From IMG/VR virus record IMGVR_UViG_3300044960_000029, positions 1-64,000 of that record: a stretch of 64,000 nucleotides of DNA. One strand, written 5' to 3'. The stretch comes from a virus. Position numbers and translations under genes: made by a program. Positions 14,504-22,823 of this stretch are shown here, in pieces (within the stretch, counting starts at the first letter, position 1; each line of letters opens with the position of its first letter). The notes below the pieces were generated by a model, which saw only the letters and a program-made list of their open reading frames with translations, had not been told where the DNA came from and ran no database searches.

Positions 14504-16369
14504 TTATCTAAAACTTGCAGCTGCTAAATCATATCTTGCTGTTCCAACACCAGTCACGTCAGCAGATACAACACCAGTATTACTGACTAGGTTTGTCATT
14601 GAAAGATATACTGAACTACCACTTCCATATCCAAATATTGCTTTATCTCCACCATAACCTGCTGCTGCTAAACTATGTCTTGCTGTTCCAACACCAGTCA
14701 CATTAGAAGATACAACACCAGTATTACTGACTAGGTTTGTTATTGAAAGATATGAACCATTCCATCCATATCCAAATATTGCTTTATCTCCACCATAACT
14801 TGCAGCTGCTAAACTTTGTCTTGCTGTTCCAACACCAGTCACGTCAGCAGATACAACACCAGTATTACTGACTAGGTTTGTTATTGAAACATATCCTAAA
14901 ATACTTAATCCATATCCAAATATTGCTTTATCTCCACCATAACTTGCTGCTGCTAAATATGTTCTTGCTGTTCCAACACCAGTCACATCAGAAGATACAA
15001 CACCAGTATTACTGACTAGATTTGTTATTGAAACACGTCCTGAACTATTACTTCCATATCCAAATATTGCTTTATCTCCACCATAACCTGCAGCTGCTAA
15101 ACCACTTCTTGCTGTTCCAACACCAGTCACATCAGAAGATACAACACCAGTATTACTGACTAGGTTTGTCATTGAAAGATATGAACCATTCCATCCATAT
15201 CCAAATATTGCTTTATCTCCACCATAACCTGCAGCTGCTAAACCACTTCTTGCTGTTCCAACACCAGTCACATCAGCAGATACAACACCAGTATTACTGA
15301 CTAGGTTTGTTATTGAAACATATCCTGAACTACTATATCCATATCCAAATATTGCATATGGATTTCCGCCGCTACCACTACCGCTACCACTACCACTATC
15401 ACCACTACCACTACTACTACCACTACCACTACCACTATCACCACTACCACTACCACTACCACTACCACTACCACTACTACCACTACCACTACCACTATCA
15501 CCACTACCACTACCACTACCACTACCACTACCACTACCACTATCACCGCTACCACTACCACTACCACTATCACCACTACCACTACCACTACCGCTGCCAC
15601 CACCACCGCCTTGGTTATCACTATAATTTCCTACTAAAACAATTTTACCAGCATATGGTGTAGAAAATATTACATTTATATTATTGTTATCAACAAAAGT
15701 TATATTATTTGGAACAATTGGAACTAAATTAAATCCTATATACACATATATAGAATATACTAAATCTGTTGTATTTAAGCCATGATTAACATTCCATGTT
15801 GTTGATGGAGTTGTTTGAAGGTGTGTATATTTTGTTGCTGAAGAAGTTGATGATTCTAAAGTTAACCATATTGAGCCATCATATACTTTTAATTTGTTTA
15901 TTGTTTTATCAAACCATAATTGTCCTCTAACTTTATTTGGTGGTTCTGTAGTATTAGCAAAATTATCTAAAAGATACAATAAATTTTGTTGTATATCTTC
16001 ACCCCAATTAGAATTATTTCTTCCTGTTATTTTAAGTGGTGTATTTACATAATAATTTGTTTGTGTTGGATGAAGAATGAATACGTTTGATAAATCAGTT
16101 CCATGAAAAACATACGATGTTGTGTTTGTTACAACACCATCAGCTATTGGTGATGGTAACGTTCCAACAATGTTAATTGTTGTTTTCCCACCCGAAAACG
16201 TGGCAGAAGACACCTTATATCTTCCATTATTACCAGTTGAATTTTTAATATCAAATTCAACATCAGGATAACCTAATGGAGCATTGAAAACACCTGTTAA
16301 ATTTCCATATGTTGAACTTAACGTAATTGAATTTGCTGTAACTGAATCAATATTATAGCTTTTTGACAT
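14504..16369 (-). CDS. Full-length tail fibre with Gly-Ser-Asp linker and Kelch-like tip
   Basis: 621 residues. N-terminal attachment region (about 1-160: SYNIDSVTANSITLSST, HGTDLSNVFILHPTQTN, DIQQNLLYLLDNFA) followed by a GQLWFD...VYDGSIWLTL module and a WNVNHGLNTTDLVYSIYVYI beta segment. Residues about 252-335 are a pure Gly/Ser/Asp linker, and the last 285 residues are six Kelch-like repeats with the same scaffold as the three downstream cassettes. It is probably the adhesin that contacts the host surface. A TATAAATA late promoter lies at 16402-16409. Fibre role firm; receptor unknown. Confidence 0.75.
   Translation of the reverse strand: MSKSYNIDSVTANSITLSSTYGNLTGVFNAPLGYPDVEFDIKNSTGNNGRYKVSSATFSGGKTTINIVGTLPSPIADGVVTNTTSYVFHGTDLSNVFILHPTQTNYYVNTPLKITGRNNSNWGEDIQQNLLYLLDNFANTTEPPNKVRGQLWFDKTINKLKVYDGSIWLTLESSTSSATKYTHLQTTPSTTWNVNHGLNTTDLVYSIYVYIGFNLVPIVPNNITFVDNNNINVIFSTPYAGKIVLVGNYSDNQGGGGGSGSGSGSGDSGSGSGSGDSGSGSGSGSGSGSGDSGSGSGSSGSGSGSGSGSGDSGSGSGSSSGSGDSGSGSGSGSGGNPYAIFGYGYSSSGYVSITNLVSNTGVVSADVTGVGTARSGLAAAGYGGDKAIFGYGWNGSYLSMTNLVSNTGVVSSDVTGVGTARSGLAAAGYGGDKAIFGYGSNSSGRVSITNLVSNTGVVSSDVTGVGTARTYLAAASYGGDKAIFGYGLSILGYVSITNLVSNTGVVSADVTGVGTARQSLAAASYGGDKAIFGYGWNGSYLSITNLVSNTGVVSSNVTGVGTARHSLAAAGYGGDKAIFGYGSGSSVYLSMTNLVSNTGVVSADVTGVGTARYDLAAASFR
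15367..15612 (-). repeat. Low-complexity Gly-Ser-Asp codon repeat (fibre linker)
   Basis: Iterated hexamers of the ACCACT/ACCGCT type on the plus strand encode a run of GSGSGD and GSGSS units of about 80 residues. The tract joins the fibre shaft to the Kelch tip and is prone to slippage, so length variants are likely. Confidence 0.9.
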
Positions 16370-16401
16370 TTTTATTTTTTAATATTTGTTTATTATCTAT
16401 A

Positions 16402-16409
16402 TATTTATA
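16402..16409 (-). promoter_or_regulatory. T4-type late promoter for the tail-fibre operon
   Basis: TATAAATA on the minus strand. The predicted start, near 16391, lies about 20 bases before the fibre ATG at 16369. Confidence 0.65.
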
Positions 16410-16436
16410 AAATTTAAATAAAAATCAAAATTATAT

Positions 16437-16465
16437 TTGACATAATACATAAAAATTATTATGCA
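16437..16465 (+). promoter_or_regulatory. Sigma70-type promoter, distal, for the RNA ligase gene
   Basis: A perfect TTGACA (16437-16442), 17-base spacer, TATGCA. It faces the RNA ligase gene. Confidence 0.45.
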
Positions 16466-16510
16466 AATTCACACATTTAACTTATTAATTTATTTTAAAA
16501 AAATTTTAAT

Positions 16511-16538
16511 TTACATTTTGTCCTATTTTTGATATAAT
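16511..16538 (+). promoter_or_regulatory. Sigma70-type promoter, proximal, for the RNA ligase gene
   Basis: TTACAT (16511-16516), 16-base spacer, perfect TATAAT (16533-16538). The start is predicted near 16545, about 27 bases before the ATG at 16572. Confidence 0.6.
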
Positions 16539-16571
16539 TTCTATATTTAAAATGTGCTGATATAGAAAAAA

Positions 16572-17207
16572 ATGAAACAATATATAAAATATCCAAGGAC
16601 ATTTCATCTACCTTGGTCAGAAGGTATTACTGACGACGACAAGGTGCTAAAGAACATTTCCCATTTTATAGACAAGGAAATTGTTGTCTCAGAAAAAATG
16701 GATGGTGAAAATACAACCATGTATAAAGATTTTATTCATGCAAGAAGTATAGATAGTAAATACCATCCATCAAGAAGCTGGGTAAATAATTTTTGGGCTA
16801 GTATTGCTCATTTGATTCCAGATGGATGGCGTATATGTGGTGAAAATTTATACGCTGTTCACTCAATTCATTATAATAATCTAAAAAGCTATTTTTATGG
16901 CTTTTCTGTATGGAATAATTATAATGAGTGTTTATCGTGGGATGAAACAATTACATTTTTCAACAATATTGGAATCATTCACGTCCCAGTTTTATATCGT
17001 GGAATGTTCGATGAAAAAATTATTAAAAGTCTATGGAGTGGTGATCTAAAAGAAAATGGTGAAGGATATGTAGTAAGATGTGTTGATAGTTTCAAATACG
17101 ATGAATTTAATAAAAATGTAGCTAAATTTGTACGATCAAATCACGTACAAACAGATACTCATTGGATGCATACAAAAATTAAACGTAACTCATTATGTAG
17201 TATATGA
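16572..17207 (+). CDS. RNA ligase family protein (nucleotidyltransferase superfamily)
   Basis: 211 residues with the ligase motifs in order: motif I SEKMDGENT (K42 is the expected AMP-accepting lysine), motif III-like FYGFSVWN, motif IV EGYVVR (164-169) and motif V AKFVR (K185). The family seals nicked or broken RNA through an adenylated enzyme. In T4, such ligases repair tRNA cut by host defence nucleases. This protein is shorter than T4 Rnl1 or Rnl2 and lacks their C-terminal domains, like many compact phage RNA ligases. It has its own sigma70-type promoters and terminator, so it is an early gene placed within late genes on the opposite strand. Confidence 0.82.
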   Translation: MKQYIKYPRTFHLPWSEGITDDDKVLKNISHFIDKEIVVSEKMDGENTTMYKDFIHARSIDSKYHPSRSWVNNFWASIAHLIPDGWRICGENLYAVHSIHYNNLKSYFYGFSVWNNYNECLSWDETITFFNNIGIIHVPVLYRGMFDEKIIKSLWSGDLKENGEGYVVRCVDSFKYDEFNKNVAKFVRSNHVQTDTHWMHTKIKRNSLCSI

Positions 17208-17228
17208 ACTACTATATTATTTTATAAA

Positions 17229-17252
17229 ATGGAGCCTTCGAGCTCCATTTTT
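17229..17252 (+). terminator. Intrinsic terminator of the RNA ligase gene
   Basis: ATGGAGC and GCTCCAT arms around a CTTCGA loop, followed by a T-rich run. A compact, strong structure. Confidence 0.8.
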
Positions 17253-17317
17253 AATTTTTAGAAATAAACATACAATCCTCAATTAACTTTAATAAATAAA
17301 TTAAACATGGAGTAATT

Positions 17318-18844
17318 ATGATTAAATGTCCAATATGTGAAACAGAATTATCTAAAATAGATAAACAACATCTTAAAAAACATTCATTAACTTTTGATGA
17401 ATATATCTTAAGATATGGTAAAGATGCCCCATTTGGATATTCTGAAGAACTAAAACTAAAAAAATCGGGTGATAATCACCCATTTAAAGGACATAAACGT
17501 TCAGAAGAACAACGAAAAAATATAAGTGCTGGGATTAAAAAACTATGGGATGAAGGTAAAGTTTCTGCTAAACAAATAAATGCAATAGGAATTCGCTCAA
17601 GATTAGCTAAAGAGAATGGTAACCATTTTAATTTAGGTAGAAAATATGAACGAACTGATGAATATAAAGAAAAATTATCTAAAGCTTTATTAGAATATTA
17701 TAAAAAATTTCCTAAATCTAAATATATTGGCGATAATGATAGATATAATAAACAATTATTGCATATACAGAAATTAGCTGAAAGTACTAAATTAAAAACA
17801 AAAAATAATTTATTAAATAAACTTGAAAATAATTTTTCAAATGTTAATCTATTGATTAATAATAGAATTTTATGTAATTGCAAAAAATGTAATACTTTAC
17901 TTAATTATTCATTAGATACATTTGAAAAATATTCTTTTAATAATACTATCTGTCATAAATGTAATCCGAGACAAAAAGGATATTCAAAAGGAGAATTAGA
18001 TTTATTTAATTTTATTTTATCATTATGTCCTGATGCTATTCATGGTAATAAAAACATCATTAAAAATGGATTAGAACTTGACATTTTTGTTCCATCAAAG
18101 AATATTGCTTTCGAATATAATGGATTATATTGGCATTCTGATCTTTATAAAGATAAACAATATCATTTAAACAAAACAGAAGAATGTGAAAAATTAGGAA
18201 TTCAATTAATTCATATTTTTGAAGATGAATGGGAATATAAAAATGAATTAATAAAAGAAAAGATTAAACATGTTTTAAATTTAAATAATAATAAAAAATA
18301 TTATGCTAGGGAATGCGAAGTAAAAGAATTACCATTTAAAGATGTTAAAAACTTTTTAAATGATTATCACATACAGGGTAATGGAGTAAAAACCAAAATT
18401 AATTTAGGATTATTTTATGATGATTTATTAGTAGGTGTTATGACTTTTGGTAATTTACGAAAAAATTTAAATAGTAAAAGTAAAGATGGTCATTATGAAT
18501 TAATTAGATTTTGCACTAAAGATAATGTTATAGGTGCTGGTGGTAAATTATTTTCATATATGGTTAAAAAATTTAATCCGAAATATATAGTATCATATGC
18601 AGACAGAAGATGGTCATCATTATTAAATGTTGAAAATAGTTTATATTATAAATTAGGTTTTAAATTAGACCATATTTCTAAGCCAGGTTATTTTTATACT
18701 GATTTTGTTAAACGATATAATAGATTTGGTTTTAGAAAACCAAAAACTGATTTATTAATTAACGAGGCTCAATTTTGGGAAAAATATGGCTTCAGACGTA
18801 TATGGGATTGTGGAAATTTAGTATTTGTTAAATATTTTGAATAA
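17318..18844 (+). CDS. EDxHD (Vsr-like) homing endonuclease with NUMOD3-like motifs
   Basis: 508 residues, preceded by GGAG eight bases before the ATG. Order: an N-terminal zinc finger (CPICETE with a later HLKKH), two NUMOD3-like DNA-binding motifs (GDNHPFKGHKRSEEQR at 51-66 and NGNHFNLGRKY near 100), a Cys cluster (CNCKKC, CHKC, 187-215), the nuclease core with D255 in LELDIFVP, H273 in YWHSD and the FEDEW segment at 301-305, and a C-terminal GNAT/Mom-like domain (about 345-450: GVMTFGNLR, IRFCTKDNVIG, VSYADRRWS, YYKLGF). The NUMOD3 pair sets it apart from its four paralogues. It follows the RNA ligase terminator. Confidence 0.82.
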   Translation: MIKCPICETELSKIDKQHLKKHSLTFDEYILRYGKDAPFGYSEELKLKKSGDNHPFKGHKRSEEQRKNISAGIKKLWDEGKVSAKQINAIGIRSRLAKENGNHFNLGRKYERTDEYKEKLSKALLEYYKKFPKSKYIGDNDRYNKQLLHIQKLAESTKLKTKNNLLNKLENNFSNVNLLINNRILCNCKKCNTLLNYSLDTFEKYSFNNTICHKCNPRQKGYSKGELDLFNFILSLCPDAIHGNKNIIKNGLELDIFVPSKNIAFEYNGLYWHSDLYKDKQYHLNKTEECEKLGIQLIHIFEDEWEYKNELIKEKIKHVLNLNNNKKYYARECEVKELPFKDVKNFLNDYHIQGNGVKTKINLGLFYDDLLVGVMTFGNLRKNLNSKSKDGHYELIRFCTKDNVIGAGGKLFSYMVKKFNPKYIVSYADRRWSSLLNVENSLYYKLGFKLDHISKPGYFYTDFVKRYNRFGFRKPKTDLLINEAQFWEKYGFRRIWDCGNLVFVKYFE

Positions 18845-18953
18845 ATGGATGGGTTTTTATTTAATTTAGAGAATAAAATAAATCTGTCAAAAATATATAT
18901 TTTCACAAAATAGATATTAATGCTTATAAAAATAAAATCATATTTTTATTCTT

Positions 18954-20378
18954 TTATTTAAAATATTTTTTAACAAATACGAAGTTACCACAATCCCATA
19001 TACGTCTATATCCATTATTAAACATATTTTCTGCTTCACTTAATGATTCATCAAAAACTTGTAATTTATCTCTAAGTTTATGTTTCTGAAACTTAATTCT
19101 AGATTCAAGTTTATTATTATTTTTAAAATAAAAATAATTAGGACTACTATCTGATAATTTATTAAATCCTAATTTGAAATATAAATTTCCATTACTCCAT
19201 CGTTTATCTGCATATGCTACTATATTTTTAGGTTTATTATTTTTTTCAAAATAATTTAATAATTTACTAGCACCACCTACAACATTATATTTAGAACAAT
19301 ATCTAATTAACTCCCATTCATATTTTTTATTAAATCTTGGCTTACCAAAAGTCATTAATGAAACTAATTCATTATTTAAATATAAACCATAACGAATTTT
19401 TGATATACACTTTCCTTGAATGTGATATTTTTCCAAAAAATCATTAGCTTCTAAATTTGATATTTCTTTAATTATACAATTTCTTGCATATATTCGTTTA
19501 TTAATTTTAAGCTTTGAAAATATTGTTAATAAAACTATTTCTTTTTTGTTTATCCATTCATTTTCAAATATATGAATAAGTTGAATTCCTTTATTAGCAC
19601 ATATATTTGTTTTATTTAAATGTTTATCTCTTTCTTCTTTGGTTTCTAATCTATTAAAAGAATGCCAGTATAACCCATTAAATTCTATAGCTATTTTCTC
19701 ATCCGGAAAATATAAATCTAATTCATATGGATAAATTTCTTTCCTATCATTAACTAAAATTTTGCCATTATAAATTTTTCTAATTTCAGTTAATATTTCT
19801 CTATGGTGATTTGAAGAAGTCTTATGATGAAAACAGGATGGGCATTCAGGTTCAATAACTCCATTATTAGCAAATGTTTCAAATTCGAGCTCGCATCTTA
19901 AACATTTCCATTTAAGTTTAGAATTTCTAACATTTTTAAATTCATCCTTTGTTGTTAATAATTCATAATTTTTAAATTGTTTAAATCTATTTGACTCCCA
20001 TAAATTAGTTAAATATGTATTTCGTAACTTATTTTTAATATCTATATTTTGCCATGGAAATTCTGTACCAAATTTTTTAATTGATGTTTGTTTTCTTTTA
20101 TTTTTTACAATTTCATTGTTATTTGAACATTTAAGAGAACAATAATCCTTAGTATATCCTTGATTAAATGAAGTGAATTTTTTAATAGGATTTCCACATG
20201 TTAAACATTTTTTAGGATAATCTTTAAGATTATTCATTCTCCAATATATTGCTTCAACTAATGATAGGTTATCATATCCATCTAATATCTTATTTTTTTC
20301 AAAATCAGATAATGCTTGTAACTTATTAGGTCTAAATACACCTGTTTCTGTAAAAATTTTTTTAAAAATTTCGTCCAT
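18954..20378 (-). CDS. EDxHD (Vsr-like) homing endonuclease
   Basis: 474 residues, convergent with the previous gene. It has an N-terminal zinc finger (CLTCGNPIKKF, YCSLKC, about 58-85), a second one (CLRCELEF, CPSC, about 158-182), the nuclease core (YPYELDLYFPDEKIAIEFNG, YWHSF, LIHIFENEW) and the C-terminal GNAT-like part (GLYLNNELVSLMTFGKPRF, IRYCSKYNVVGGASK, VAYADKRWSNGN), closing with the family end RRIWDCGNFVFVKK. GAGAG lies in front of its ATG. It occupies the gap between the fibre region and the major capsid gene. Confidence 0.8.
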   Translation of the reverse strand: MDEIFKKIFTETGVFRPNKLQALSDFEKNKILDGYDNLSLVEAIYWRMNNLKDYPKKCLTCGNPIKKFTSFNQGYTKDYCSLKCSNNNEIVKNKRKQTSIKKFGTEFPWQNIDIKNKLRNTYLTNLWESNRFKQFKNYELLTTKDEFKNVRNSKLKWKCLRCELEFETFANNGVIEPECPSCFHHKTSSNHHREILTEIRKIYNGKILVNDRKEIYPYELDLYFPDEKIAIEFNGLYWHSFNRLETKEERDKHLNKTNICANKGIQLIHIFENEWINKKEIVLLTIFSKLKINKRIYARNCIIKEISNLEANDFLEKYHIQGKCISKIRYGLYLNNELVSLMTFGKPRFNKKYEWELIRYCSKYNVVGGASKLLNYFEKNNKPKNIVAYADKRWSNGNLYFKLGFNKLSDSSPNYFYFKNNNKLESRIKFQKHKLRDKLQVFDESLSEAENMFNNGYRRIWDCGNFVFVKKYFK

Positions 20379-20512
20379 TTTATTTTCTCTCTATTTTACT
20401 TATATATTTGTAAAGTAGAATTAATCAGTATTTAAATTCTTAAAAATTTTAATGGAAATATAACGTCAAAATCACATATTTGATTTATGATAATTAAGTG
20501 TGTTTTTATATA

Positions 20513-21496
20513 TTACACATTTAATTCAGAAAATAGAATAAGTTTATCAAACATATTTTCTTCATAAACATCTGTAGTTTTTTGGTCTTGCAATATTTTA
20601 ATTCCTAGTTTTCCATTATTACATGATATTATTTTTGTTGACATTTGTATTTCATCTATTAAAATATTTTTCTTTATTTCTTTTACATATTCATTAATAA
20701 TAAGTAGTTCGCTAAGTTTATCTTTTGGTGATTTAAATGATTTTTTATAATTCAATTTGGCTGGTATAATTTGTAAGTTACTAGCAGCAGAAATTATTTC
20801 GCAATTAATATTATTTTTCCATCCATCAAAAATAGTTACAACGTGATCAATATGATAATCGGTTTTTGAAATTTTTAAATTTTGTGGATTAATAATATGT
20901 TTATATTTTTTATAAACTTTTAATGTGAGTAATCTTACGATTCTTGAATATTCTTCAAATGAAAGTGACTGTTTTTTCATTATAAGTTTTCTTTGTTGTT
21001 TTTTACGTTCTATATTTACAGATGTCATTTTTGACTGTCTAATTTTAGGACCGCATATTGAACAATAATTATATGGATTTGTGAAAAGTGATAAGTTATC
21101 AACTTTAAAAATATGTCCACATATTTTATTTTTTACTGTAAAAATTTTTCTACCAAACTTACCTTCTTTAGATAAATTAGATAATAATTCAAAATTTTGT
21201 AAACTTTTTATTTTTTCTATGAGTTCAATATTTGATTGTTTAATTTTGTTATCATAAACACAACGTGATGAACAATATTGACGATATCCTTTAAAAAAAT
21301 TTTCAAAAAGTGTAGGCTTTCCACAATTTTTACAAAAATGTTCAACATTACCGTTGATAGCTATATAAGCTTTTTCTGATATAGTTTTTCCGTCTTTAAT
21401 CGAATTGACATACTCAAATAAATCTGGATATTTATAAAGATAACGACCCCATGTATTTGGATTATTTAAAATATAAGTTTGTAACTGAATTTTCAT
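20513..21496 (-). CDS. HNH homing endonuclease with zinc fingers
   Basis: 327 residues. Two Cys clusters (CKNCGK with YCSSRC at 55-79, CSICG at 145-149) precede an HNH core with H215, D217 and H218 in DYHIDHVV, followed by SNLQIIPAKLN with its expected Asn. The DGW-N spacing matches phage HNH proteins. The family cuts intronless or endonuclease-less alleles. It begins at an ATG with no clear ribosome site, about 30 bases past the major capsid terminator, so translation may rely on rare read-through or on another promoter. Unrelated to the five EDxHD enzymes. Confidence 0.75.
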   Translation of the reverse strand: MKIQLQTYILNNPNTWGRYLYKYPDLFEYVNSIKDGKTISEKAYIAINGNVEHFCKNCGKPTLFENFFKGYRQYCSSRCVYDNKIKQSNIELIEKIKSLQNFELLSNLSKEGKFGRKIFTVKNKICGHIFKVDNLSLFTNPYNYCSICGPKIRQSKMTSVNIERKKQQRKLIMKKQSLSFEEYSRIVRLLTLKVYKKYKHIINPQNLKISKTDYHIDHVVTIFDGWKNNINCEIISAASNLQIIPAKLNYKKSFKSPKDKLSELLIINEYVKEIKKNILIDEIQMSTKIISCNNGKLGIKILQDQKTTDVYEENMFDKLILFSELNV

Positions 21497-21522
21497 ATGA
21501 AATTATTTTTATGAAAAAAACT

Positions 21523-21554
21523 AAAATGGGTGCCTTTTTAAAGCACCCATTTTT
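21523..21554 (-). terminator. Intrinsic terminator of the major capsid operon
   Basis: An ATGGGTGC and GCACCCAT stem with a short loop, followed on the minus strand by TTTTAGTTTTTTT. This is a strong stop after gp23. Confidence 0.85.
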
Positions 21555-21569
21555 AGAAAATTATCCTAA

Positions 21570-21596
21570 ATAATATTTTTTAGGAATATTATTTTA
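21570..21596 (-). other. Hairpin at the gp23 3' end
   Basis: AATAATATT and AATATTATT arms around TTTTAGG, touching the gp23 stop codon. It may stabilise the abundant capsid mRNA or precede the terminator fold. Confidence 0.4.
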
Positions 21597-22793
21597 TGCA
21601 AACACCAAGTTAGCAACGTTAACCCTACCATAGTAATCTGCTGAGTTGCCTAATGATGTAGCAGTTGAGGTAAATGTTGCTTTACCATAACGTGTCATTA
21701 AGCTAACTTGTGGGTTGTAAGTTGCTGGATCGATAACAACGTTGCTGCTCATTAATGGGATATATGGACAGTAGAAATAACCTGTGTCCATTTCTCCTGT
21801 ACCACCTTTATATCCAACTAGAACTGGTTCTGTACCTTGATCGTGGAAGATATAGGTATAAACCTTAATTGATCCATTTAATGTACCAATTAATTTTGTT
21901 CCATTTGGAGCTTCAAAGCTACCTGAAACTGCTGGAGCAAATACTGCTTTGCTTGCGGATTGTAGAACTGATGCAACTAGTGGAGAAACAACAATCCAGT
22001 TACCTGCTCCTCTACGTGTCTTACGTGCAATTTCATTAGCAACTTTGTTGATAAGGACACCAAGAACTGCATGACGATCACCAACATAGTTAGGAACGCC
22101 AGTGAAAGCACCAGCCATATCAAATGTTTCAACTGTACCTGCTAAAGCTATGAGATCATTAATAATTTCATCATTGATTTCATTAACGATTTCGTTAGAT
22201 AGAGCAGCAGTAATTTCTGCTTCAAGATCTAAGCCATGTTGTGCTGAAAGATCTTGAGCTGCTTCAATTGTCCACTTAGCTTGTAGCTTTCTTGTACCAG
22301 CTGTAACAGTTTGCTTAAGAACTTCTAACTTAAGTCTCTTACCACCATAAGCTTCAAAATCTGCTGTTGGTGCTGCTTCACCAGTTGCTGTACCACCAAC
22401 AACATTACCAGAATACCAACGCTTGGTTTTGCTGTTGTTACCAAATACTTCGTCACCTGCAGCGATATCTTCTGGACCTGCACCTGGTGGTGGAACATCA
22501 GTAGCATCAGCAAATAAGAAGCGGATAGAGTATGCTAAACCTACTGGACCGCTCATTGGCTGAACACCGACAAGTTCTGAAGCAATCGTATTAGGAATAA
22601 TACGACGAATCATTGGTATTACAATTTTTTGGAAATTTCCAATTGCACCTGCAGATGATGTAAATGCATCAGCAGTTTCAATTAAATATTTCTTCTGGTT
22701 TTCTAGAAGTGGAGCCATAATAGATTTTTTACGCTCACTTAATCCTTCTAGAAGAACTTCCTTAGTTTCTGACCAATTTTCAAATAAATCCAT
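21594..22793 (-). CDS. gp23: Major capsid protein, T4 gp23 family
   Basis: 399 residues, shorter than T4 gp23 (521). The family segment IRRIIPNTIASELVGVQPMSGPVGLAYSIRF is clear in two adjoining pieces (about 63-92), as is a C-terminal half with YCPYIPLMSSNVVIDP and LMTRYGK. A likely gp21 processing site is YLIE-T at residues 39/40; T4-type sites have Ile or Leu three before the cut and Glu just before it. The protein forms the hexamers of the head shell. Start ATG has GGAG in front, and a strong terminator follows. Codon use is the most biased towards C-ending and GCA-rich codons in the window, as expected of a very highly expressed gene. Confidence 0.93.
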   Translation of the reverse strand: MDLFENWSETKEVLLEGLSERKKSIMAPLLENQKKYLIETADAFTSSAGAIGNFQKIVIPMIRRIIPNTIASELVGVQPMSGPVGLAYSIRFLFADATDVPPPGAGPEDIAAGDEVFGNNSKTKRWYSGNVVGGTATGEAAPTADFEAYGGKRLKLEVLKQTVTAGTRKLQAKWTIEAAQDLSAQHGLDLEAEITAALSNEIVNEINDEIINDLIALAGTVETFDMAGAFTGVPNYVGDRHAVLGVLINKVANEIARKTRRGAGNWIVVSPLVASVLQSASKAVFAPAVSGSFEAPNGTKLIGTLNGSIKVYTYIFHDQGTEPVLVGYKGGTGEMDTGYFYCPYIPLMSSNVVIDPATYNPQVSLMTRYGKATFTSTATSLGNSADYYGRVNVANLVFA

Positions 22794-22823
22794 AATTATC
22801 TCCTCTCAAATTTAAAACAAAGG

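Larger units (their letters stand above)
11831..15355 (-). repeat. 23 tandem Kelch-like repeats over four genes
   Basis: 5 + 6 + 6 + 6 units of about 141-150 bases. The scaffold is nearly invariant, while a few codons vary: those after the IFGYG motif and the two after GTAR. At the variable codons the third base is nearly always T or C; at fixed codons Ser is TCA, Gly is GGA, Arg is AGA and Leu is TTA. Confidence 0.85.

Noticed and set aside
11831-15355. CRISPR-like array suggested by regularly spaced repeats
   Set aside because: The repeat unit is about 140-150 bases, in frame, and codes for protein throughout; there are no short direct repeats with unique spacers.
15307-15663. Open frames opposite the fibre linker coding for long His/Tyr or Val runs
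   Set aside because: They are shadows of the Gly/Ser/Asp codon repeat and have no ribosome site.
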